A DNA stretch of 18,938 nucleotides, from assembly GCA_023412855.1 (NCBI GenBank), contig JAEZRJ010000087.1, positions 1 through 18,938 of the forward strand. The letters are read 5' to 3'. Every line of letters begins with the position of its first letter. The first letter of the stretch is position 1. A model generated the notes under the pieces. That model saw only the letters and a program-made list of their open reading frames with translations, was not told where the DNA came from and ran no database searches. The stretch comes from Bacillota bacterium. GTDB lineage: Bacteria > Bacillota > Clostridia > Lachnospirales > Lachnospiraceae. This document shows, in pieces, positions 12,864-18,938 of this stretch. The translations under genes were made by a program, and so were the position numbers.

Positions 12864-15254
12864 TCATTCTTCCTCAGCAAGCAGCAGTTCATGAATCGCT
12901 CCGTAAAGCTCAACATTTATATTTAAGCTCAGCAAGCCTGTCAAAGCCCTGCCGCATGTGTTTTTTGTGATCATATTATAAATCTTCTCTTTTTCGCTAT
13001 ATTCAATTTTAGCCTTATCCAGCAGCAGAAAGCATCTCTCCGATACTTTATTGCTTCCTAAGCGCATGCCCCCTTGAAAGGATATACTGATCGCTTCAGC
13101 AACTCCTGCCTCTAATTCCAGCACTACTTCATTCCTTATCGCTTCATAGTAAAACGATAATTCTGCTAATGTGTCATCTTTTTTTATCCATATCGTCTCC
13201 GGTTTTTCAAATCCGAGAAAGCGGATCCGGTATTTTCTTCTCTCCGGTATTAATTTCAAGTCGCCGTTTGCTCCATGGATCCGAAGCTCTCCGCCTTTCC
13301 TGTAATCCAGCTCAAACTTCGTGGTTACATACTCTCCCTTTTCAAAAAGCAGGCTGATACCGTCGTCCTCATATAACTCGAATTCCCCGTCCGCCCCCGC
13401 GGCCACGATCAGTTCCAATAAGTCCTGGTTATCCGCACCGTTTTCTCCCTTCTTATCACCATTCAGCGGTACAATGGCTCCTGCCTTAAGAAGCACAGGC
13501 ATTTCCCCGATTCCCCGGTAAAGGTCTATCCTGCGCCCGCCTCTGTAAATCGTGCCGGTGAACCAATCGATATAGGTCCCCTCCGGTATCCAAGCGTTCG
13601 CTTTAGCCACCCGTATTGCATCGATAACAGGCGCAGTAATGGGTATGCAAAGCATCTGGGTTCCAAAAAGGTATTCATTCGGCATACGATACGCTTCCTC
13701 TTTTTCCGGGTACTCATAATATAAGGGCCTTAACAGAGGAATCCCTTCTGAGGAAAAAACCTTGTTCATTGTATACAGATAGGGAATCAATTGATGCCTC
13801 AGCCGCAAGTACTTCGTAACGATCATATTAGTCTCCAAAGAATAGTTCCATGGTTCCTTATGATTGAAAGGGCTTGCCGAGCTATGTATACGGCAGATAG
13901 GAGAAAACGCGCCGAACTGAATCCAGCGGATCTGCAATTCCTCATCGTATGCTCCCAGCATATGGCCGCCAATGTCATGGCTCCACCATCCGTATCCGAT
14001 ATTAGCCGCCGTCGCCGTAAAATATGGCTGAAACTTCAGAGTTTCCCACGATATAATAGAATCGCCGGAAAATCCCACCGGATATCTGTGGCTCCCGGCT
14101 CCGCCGTATCTGGATAGAATCAACGCCCTCTTATTTTCCTTTCCATTGTCCAAATAATGATAGTGGTTAAGAAGCCATAGCGGGTCCACTCCCGGCAGTC
14201 CGCTTTTTTCCCCCTGCTGCCAGTCCACCCACCAGAAATCCACCCCCATCTCTTCGTTAGGAGCGTGCAGATATTGAAAGTATGCCTCCAGGAATTCAGG
14301 GTCAGAAATGTTGAAGGCTATGGGCTCCCGCCTCTTCGTATCCATACCGAGAGCGGCCGCCATTTCCTCATAGGCCTCCTCATGTGACAAAACTCCTTCT
14401 GCCGGATGCACATTGAGAGATACCTGAAGCTTTTTTTCATGGAGCCATGTAAGAAGCCTCTCCGGCTCCGGAAACAATTCGCGGTTCCACGTGTATCCCG
14501 TCCATCCGCTTCCTTCGCCGGAGGCAATCTCGGTAATGTGCCAGTCCATATCAATTACTGCTACAGATAGAGGAATTTCATTTTCTTCGAACTTTTCTAT
14601 CAGCGCTTTATACTCTTCTTCCGTATATTTGTGATAGCGGCTCCACCAGTTACCGAAGGCAAATCTGGGAAGCATAGGCGGCTTCCCTGTCAGCCGGAAA
14701 AAATCCTTCAGACATTCCTGATAGGCATGACCGTATCCAAAGAAATAAATATCCTTGCCAATGCTTTTTCTGCCCGTCAGTTCACCGCTTTCTTTGATTA
14801 AATAAGAAGTGCTGTCATCCAGAGTAGAATACCCCTGTCTGGAAATAATACCTTCCTCCAGCGTTATCGCTCCGTCCGCTTCGTCCAGAGTCCTGGCGGT
14901 ACCCTTTAAAGTCAGAACCTCATCGGTCCATTTCCAGCTTCCGATATACCTGCCCGCCTCGTCCTTTATCCTGATCGTCAGGAAATCCTCCGTTTTACTG
15001 TACTTGTCATATTTAAGGCATACCCGCTCCGTTTCCAGAAACAGACTATCCTCCGACTCCTCCAGGCAATAATCCACAGCAGGAAACTTCCGGAACCATG
15101 CCACCTGCGTAGGCGCGTCCACGAAGTCTTCTTCCCGGTTATATTCTATCCTGAGAAGCGCAGGGGTCAGCAATGTAATGCGAAGCTCCCCGCGGTGTAC
15201 TATATTTTCTTCCAATGCCCTTCCTCCGGCATCAATTCTATATATTTTCTTCAT
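12864..15254 (-). CDS. GH31 alpha-glycosidase, cytoplasmic, with C-terminal helical extension
   Basis: This is an approximately 796-residue family 31 glycosidase. The order is an N-terminal beta domain (to about 190), the catalytic barrel with FGNWWSRYHKYTEEEY and VAVIDMDWH, the nucleophile region FWWVDWQQG (Asp344), acid/base in GFSGDSIISW (Asp398), then GYGWWSHDIGGH, then beta domains. The final 65 or so residues are an extra, probably helical tail. The nucleophile motif is WVDWQQ rather than the WxDMNE of classical alpha-glucosidases, so the substrate may differ from plain maltose. There is no signal peptide. The ATG at 15254 has AGAAGGA close by; a GTG at 15269 overlaps the permease stop as GTGA, an alternative start five codons longer that also suggests translational coupling. 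Its neighbours indicate import-linked use of an alpha-linked oligosaccharide. Confidence 0.93.
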   Translation of the reverse strand: MKKIYRIDAGGRALEENIVHRGELRITLLTPALLRIEYNREEDFVDAPTQVAWFRKFPAVDYCLEESEDSLFLETERVCLKYDKYSKTEDFLTIRIKDEAGRYIGSWKWTDEVLTLKGTARTLDEADGAITLEEGIISRQGYSTLDDSTSYLIKESGELTGRKSIGKDIYFFGYGHAYQECLKDFFRLTGKPPMLPRFAFGNWWSRYHKYTEEEYKALIEKFEENEIPLSVAVIDMDWHITEIASGEGSGWTGYTWNRELFPEPERLLTWLHEKKLQVSLNVHPAEGVLSHEEAYEEMAAALGMDTKRREPIAFNISDPEFLEAYFQYLHAPNEEMGVDFWWVDWQQGEKSGLPGVDPLWLLNHYHYLDNGKENKRALILSRYGGAGSHRYPVGFSGDSIISWETLKFQPYFTATAANIGYGWWSHDIGGHMLGAYDEELQIRWIQFGAFSPICRIHSSASPFNHKEPWNYSLETNMIVTKYLRLRHQLIPYLYTMNKVFSSEGIPLLRPLYYEYPEKEEAYRMPNEYLFGTQMLCIPITAPVIDAIRVAKANAWIPEGTYIDWFTGTIYRGGRRIDLYRGIGEMPVLLKAGAIVPLNGDKKGENGADNQDLLELIVAAGADGEFELYEDDGISLLFEKGEYVTTKFELDYRKGGELRIHGANGDLKLIPERRKYRIRFLGFEKPETIWIKKDDTLAELSFYYEAIRNEVVLELEAGVAEAISISFQGGMRLGSNKVSERCFLLLDKAKIEYSEKEKIYNMITKNTCGRALTGLLSLNINVELYGAIHELLLAEEE

Positions 15255-15265
15255 TCGTCCTTCTC

Positions 15266-16147
15266 TCACTCCTTAACGGCTCCTACCACGAGTCCCGTAG
15301 TAAAATATTTCTGCAGGAAAGGATAAATCAATAACAGCGGTATGACGGATACGACTATCTTTGCCGAATTCAGCGTCTTTTCGGATACCGCAAGAAATTC
15401 TTCCAGCTTTTTAATATCGGTTATTTTTGAAATATCAAAGGTGGTAGCTATCATTTGTATATAGGTCTGCAAGGGATAGTTATGTACCTTCGTTATGTAC
15501 AGAATCCCCGAAAAATAATCGTTCCAGTGCCCTACAATACAGAAAAGCACGATAGTAGCTATGCAAGGCTTCGATGCCGGTATAAATATATTCCATAAAA
15601 TCTGAAATGGGGTAGCACCGTCAATCTCCGCCGCTTCTTCCAAAGACTTCGGTACGCTCCTGAAAAAGTTCATCATCAGTATAACATTTCCCGTGCCCAC
15701 CGCTCCCGGAAAAATCAAAGACCAGATGGTATTGATCATTCCCAGCTTCTGCACTACCATGTATGTAGGAACCATGCCGCCGTTGAACAGCATCGCGAAT
15801 ATTACGAATTTGATGTATATTTTCTGCGCTCCGAATTCTCTTCGGCTCTTGGATAAAGGATAGGCCATGGTAATTACTAAAAATATATTCAGCGAGGTAC
15901 CTGCCGCCACCCGTAACACCGAAATGAGAAAGGATCTCCAAAACTGCTGGTCATTCAATATCTTCTGATAAGAGCTCAGCGTGAAACCCACCGGTATAAT
16001 TCCTACCTTTCCGGCTGTAGCCGCCGCGCTGCTGCTAAAGGATAACGCCAACGTATTCAGCAGCGGAAGAAGGCAGCTTAGGCCCAGCACTATCACCACC
16101 GCATAAATGAATACGGCCAGTAAATCTATTTTTTTCCGTTTTTTCAT
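15266..16147 (-). CDS. Sugar ABC transporter permease, LplC/AraQ type
   Basis: A 293-residue inner-membrane protein of the CUT1 carbohydrate ABC transporter class, with about six membrane segments (first about 10-32, last about 260-280). The ATPase-coupling EAA loop is EEAAEIDGATPFQILWNIFI. The end FLQKYFTTGLVVGAVKE is characteristic of the LplC-like partner permease, as is the extracytoplasmic stretch GFTLSSYQKIL near residue 55. The ribosome site AAGGAGG overlaps the stop of the preceding permease gene and is 6 nt before ATG. The two permeases form the membrane channel that receives sugar from the lipoprotein encoded upstream. Confidence 0.94.
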   Translation of the reverse strand: MKKRKKIDLLAVFIYAVVIVLGLSCLLPLLNTLALSFSSSAAATAGKVGIIPVGFTLSSYQKILNDQQFWRSFLISVLRVAAGTSLNIFLVITMAYPLSKSRREFGAQKIYIKFVIFAMLFNGGMVPTYMVVQKLGMINTIWSLIFPGAVGTGNVILMMNFFRSVPKSLEEAAEIDGATPFQILWNIFIPASKPCIATIVLFCIVGHWNDYFSGILYITKVHNYPLQTYIQMIATTFDISKITDIKKLEEFLAVSEKTLNSAKIVVSVIPLLLIYPFLQKYFTTGLVVGAVKE

Positions 16148-16158
16148 TTTTGTCCTCC

Positions 16159-17088
16159 TTAGAACATTCTCCGGTCGGAAAATGTCGTGACCAATTTATT
16201 CGCAGCTAATATGAGTATCATTCCGACCACAGATTTAATCAATCCCACTGCCGTTCCCAGACTGTATTGCCTTTTTAACATACCCACTCTGTAAACATAG
16301 GTGTCCAGAATATCTCCCGATTCGTAAACGAGCGGATTGTATAGATTGAAAATCTGGTCAAAACCCGCATTCAAAATGTTAGGCAGGGCCATTGTCAGCA
16401 TAATGAGGATAATCGGCATGATTCCCGGCAAGGTGATATACAAAAGCCTTTTCCATCGGCTTGCCCCGTCAATGGATGCCGCTTCATACAGCCCCGGATC
16501 TATTCCCGTTAGAGCCGCCAGATAAATGATCGAGCCATAACCGAATTCCTTCCAGCTGTCGGTAGTAACCATTAATGTTCGGAACCATTGGTTGCTTCCC
16601 AAAAACATAACAGGCTCCATTCCTATGGCCGTCAGCAGTGCATTGACCGGCCCGTCATAAGAAAATATACTTTGGACTACCGCAGCAAACACTACCCAAG
16701 ACAAAAAATGAGGCATATATACGATCGTCTGAACTGTTCGCTTAAAAAACTTCACCTTTATTTCATTTAGCAGCAGGGAAAAGCAGACCGGAATAAGGAT
16801 TCCAAGCAAAATCTTCCCAAGCGATATGATAATCGTATTAACAAAAATCTGTCTGCTATCCGGGAGGCTGAAAATAAATCTAAAATTATCAAGCCCTACC
16901 CATTTAGATTCCAAAATCCCCTTTACCGGGCTGAAATTCTGAAATGCCATCACAATTCCAGCCATAGGAATAAAATTAAAAATGATTAAAAATATCATCC
17001 CCGGAAGCATCATCAAATGATAATATGCTTGCTTTTTCGGTCTATTCATAAAATAACCCATACCTTTCTTCACAGTCCGCGGTCCCAT
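16159..17088 (-). CDS. Sugar ABC transporter permease, LplB type
   Basis: The 309-residue (longest form) membrane permease has about six segments; the first is YYHLMMLPGMIFLIIFNFIP. The EAA loop is YEAASIDGASRWKRLLYITL. MPHFLSWVVF and the end region YSLGTAVGLIKSVVG are typical of LplB-like proteins. The start is uncertain: the ATG at 17088 abuts the T tract of an upstream terminator and has no clear ribosome site. ATGs at 17061 and 17049 follow GAAGAAAGG, at 1 nt and 13 nt respectively; the last gives MNRPKKQAYYH. It lies in an operon with the binding protein upstream and the LplC-type permease 11 bp downstream. No ATP-binding subunit is encoded nearby, as is usual for this group, which can use a shared MsmX-like ATPase. 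Confidence 0.93.
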   Translation of the reverse strand: MGPRTVKKGMGYFMNRPKKQAYYHLMMLPGMIFLIIFNFIPMAGIVMAFQNFSPVKGILESKWVGLDNFRFIFSLPDSRQIFVNTIIISLGKILLGILIPVCFSLLLNEIKVKFFKRTVQTIVYMPHFLSWVVFAAVVQSIFSYDGPVNALLTAIGMEPVMFLGSNQWFRTLMVTTDSWKEFGYGSIIYLAALTGIDPGLYEAASIDGASRWKRLLYITLPGIMPIILIMLTMALPNILNAGFDQIFNLYNPLVYESGDILDTYVYRVGMLKRQYSLGTAVGLIKSVVGMILILAANKLVTTFSDRRMF

Positions 17089-17130
17089 AAAAATGCCTGA
17101 ACCGATATGATAAGCTAAACCGGCTCAGGC
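17089..17130 (-). terminator. Leaky terminator between binding protein and permease genes
   Basis: On the minus strand GCCTGAGCCG pairs with CGGTTCAGGC (10-bp stem with one mismatch), followed by ATTTTT. It starts 13 bp after the stop of the binding-protein gene. Such a hairpin would keep the lipoprotein more abundant than the permeases, a common arrangement in sugar ABC operons. Confidence 0.75.
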
Positions 17131-17143
17131 CTAATGTTCAGTG

Positions 17144-18901
17144 CTAATTAATCGCTTCGTTCACTTCCTCTGTGATTTGCTGTCCTCCCGCATTCATCCA
17201 TTCTTCTGCAAAAGTATCGAATTCATCTACACTTATTTCGTTTGTCACTATTTTAAGAATAGTGGTTCTTTCCAGAGTTCTTAAACTTTCCCACATCAGC
17301 GACATAGAATCTGTCTGGCTGAAGAATACCGGCTGTACAATATTTACCTCGGTATCATTCATGAGCTTGCTGGCTACCATACGGGCATTGTAGTCCAGCC
17401 AGTTCGCTTTTTCAGGCTTTTCCTTATTGTTTACCGCTTCCAGATATTTCGTGCAGGACTCATACAAGGAATGTTCATAGGCATTCATTTCGTCCGGATT
17501 TCTCGTTCCGTCAATGGCTTCGCTGATGTGCTGATATGCACGCGCAGCAGCATCATACCAGTCAAATCCGCCGATTACCTCCACGCCGTAGCCATGAGCT
17601 ACATAATCCAGATATTCCTTACATTCCACACTTTCATCCGTATACGCCGCATCTCCCTGATTGTAATCCAAGGTTATTGATTTCGCTTTTACGAGAAGCT
17701 CCGGATGCTCAAACCCTTTTCGTACTACGAAATAATTCTGATTGGGATTTCCCGACCACATGGTTACCTTGTTATCCGAACCTGCAGGCAGGATATAGGC
17801 ACGCCATTCCACATCGGGATTCAACTCATAGGAACCGGCCAAATCATAGGGTGCCCACCAGCCGCAAAAATAGGAACCGCATTTTCCATCCGTCACAAGC
17901 GCCTTGATATCGTCATAGGTCCTGACCGCCAGCTGCTGGTCGATCACGCCTTCCTTATACCAGTCCGCAAGCACTTGCAGTCCCTGCTTCATCTCCGGCT
18001 GCACCGAGCCGTATACCGCTGTTTTGTCCTTGCCCTCAATCCATTGCTCCGGGTAAGCGCCGAAGCTCGTAAAAATATTATTGGCTTTATATGCTCCTGA
18101 ATAGTTTCCGTAAATATAATTGGTGTCTCCGTCCACGCACAACGGAATTCCCACCGTCTTCCCTGCACCGTTCTCTCCCGGGTCCTGTTTCACAAAGGCC
18201 TTAACGATATTCTCTATATCTTCCAGGGTCTCGGGTTCCTCCAGACCGAGCTTATCCATCCAGTCTCCTCTCAGCCAGAGCATCTCCGGTCCGCTGGAAA
18301 TAGCCGTTGTAGGAATTGCATATAATTTTCCGTCTATGGTCGCCATATCCAGTGACCGATTATCGTTGGACGCATAAATTTCCTTCATCAAATCGCTGGC
18401 GCAGTTATTGTATGCATCGGTTAAATCCTCCAGCATATCGTTCTCGGCCAATTCCTTGAAGTCGTCATAGGTAACGTTCATAATATCCGGAATATCCCCG
18501 CTGGTGATTGCCATGGAAACCTTTTGATTATAGTCGTTATCGTCTGCCGCTTCGAATGCGTTCTCATTTTGTATGTTCAATTTGGATTTCATAAATCTTG
18601 TATAGGCGCTTTCCTCCGCCGTATCCGTACTGCCCTCCGGATATGCTACATCGGCACGCACCCTCAGGCCGATCGTATAGGTGACCGTCTCAGGGTACGG
18701 CTCATAAGTCGATGTTGCCGCTAACTGCCACGGGTCCGAAGTACCGTCTTCGGATGCCTCTCCGGCAGCCTGTGTCCCGGCATCTTTTACATCCGTGACT
18801 GTATCCACGCTATCGGAACCGCCTGCACATCCTCCTAATAGCCCCGTTACCATCGTCATTGCCAGCAGCAATGAAAGTGATTTTCTTAACTTCTTATTCA
18901 T
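17144..18901 (-). CDS. Extracellular solute-binding lipoprotein of a sugar ABC transporter (LplA-like)
   Basis: The 585-residue lipoprotein captures sugar outside the membrane and passes it to the two permeases. The N terminus has KKLRKS, a hydrophobic stretch and the lipobox LLGGC, predicting lipid attachment at the cysteine near residue 25, then a long low-complexity acidic/Ser/Thr linker. The body carries family 1 binding-protein features: MAITSGDIPDIMNV, LYAIPTTAI, MLWLRGDWMDKLGLEEPETLEDI and YFCGWWAPYDLAGS, which is rich in Trp and Tyr suited to stacking on sugars. The ATG at 18901 is chosen because GGAGGT lies 5 nt before it; a GTG five codons upstream has no such site. It is the first gene of the unit in this window; its promoter is beyond the right edge. 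The sugar bound is inferred only from the GH31 and GH13 neighbours to be an alpha-linked oligosaccharide. Confidence 0.94.
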   Translation of the reverse strand: MNKKLRKSLSLLLAMTMVTGLLGGCAGGSDSVDTVTDVKDAGTQAAGEASEDGTSDPWQLAATSTYEPYPETVTYTIGLRVRADVAYPEGSTDTAEESAYTRFMKSKLNIQNENAFEAADDNDYNQKVSMAITSGDIPDIMNVTYDDFKELAENDMLEDLTDAYNNCASDLMKEIYASNDNRSLDMATIDGKLYAIPTTAISSGPEMLWLRGDWMDKLGLEEPETLEDIENIVKAFVKQDPGENGAGKTVGIPLCVDGDTNYIYGNYSGAYKANNIFTSFGAYPEQWIEGKDKTAVYGSVQPEMKQGLQVLADWYKEGVIDQQLAVRTYDDIKALVTDGKCGSYFCGWWAPYDLAGSYELNPDVEWRAYILPAGSDNKVTMWSGNPNQNYFVVRKGFEHPELLVKAKSITLDYNQGDAAYTDESVECKEYLDYVAHGYGVEVIGGFDWYDAAARAYQHISEAIDGTRNPDEMNAYEHSLYESCTKYLEAVNNKEKPEKANWLDYNARMVASKLMNDTEVNIVQPVFFSQTDSMSLMWESLRTLERTTILKIVTNEISVDEFDTFAEEWMNAGGQQITEEVNEAIN

Positions 18902-18938
18902 TTTTAACCTCCACACAGTTTACTACAGTATTTGCATC

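Noticed and set aside
11412..12926. Two long plus-strand open frames opposite the GH13 gene
   Set aside because: Both are shadows of the GH13 gene, which has a complete catalytic triad, normal length and a ribosome site.

Overview
The window looks like a piece of a Clostridia chromosome, most likely from a Lachnospiraceae-type anaerobe. The signs are pyruvate formate-lyase with its activase, a small clostridial 2[4Fe-4S] ferredoxin, strong AGGAGG-type ribosome binding sites, the Firmicute gene order gdpP-rplI-dnaB, and an LplB/LplC-type sugar ABC transporter. This assignment rests on gene content and protein style only; no database search was possible.

Left part (1-3600, + strand): an anaerobic pyruvate module. 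The pyruvate formate-lyase (PFL) core has an intact Cys-Cys active site but stops just before the place where PFL normally carries its C-terminal glycyl-radical domain. Two small genes follow. The first encodes a 67-residue protein that resembles the first half of the glycyl-radical domain but replaces the radical loop with a three-cysteine tail. The second encodes an 81-residue protein that is the complete glycyl-radical domain on its own. A terminator-like hairpin then precedes pflA, the radical-SAM activase. After a 133-bp mobile palindromic element comes a 56-residue ferredoxin with its own promoter, a Rex-like palindrome and a clear terminator. The likely working model is a PFL whose radical domain is supplied only in trans, with the ferredoxin as a possible electron donor to the activase.

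Middle part (3575-8418, - strand): a MerR/RacA-like DNA-binding protein converges on the ferredoxin gene. Upstream of it, on the same strand, lies the operon gdpP (c-di-AMP phosphodiesterase), rplI (ribosomal protein L9) and dnaB (replicative helicase). A second copy of the 133-bp element, inverted relative to the first and flanked by perfect 10-bp direct repeats, lies in the leader between the apparent gdpP promoter and the gdpP start codon. A roughly 300-bp A+T-rich stretch and one A+T-rich methyltransferase gene (+ strand) follow.

Right part (9843-18901, - strand): a carbohydrate-use locus transcribed in the order lipoprotein solute-binding protein, LplB-type permease, LplC-type permease, GH31 glycosidase, GH13 glycosidase, LacI-family regulator. 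No transporter ATPase is present, as is common for this transporter type, which can share an ATPase encoded elsewhere. Both glycosidases lack signal peptides, so the layout implies import of an alpha-linked oligosaccharide followed by cytoplasmic breakdown. The operon promoter lies beyond the right edge.

The strongest candidate for something unusual is the three-part PFL, especially the 67-residue cysteine-tailed half-domain. The paired mobile elements are the second strongest.
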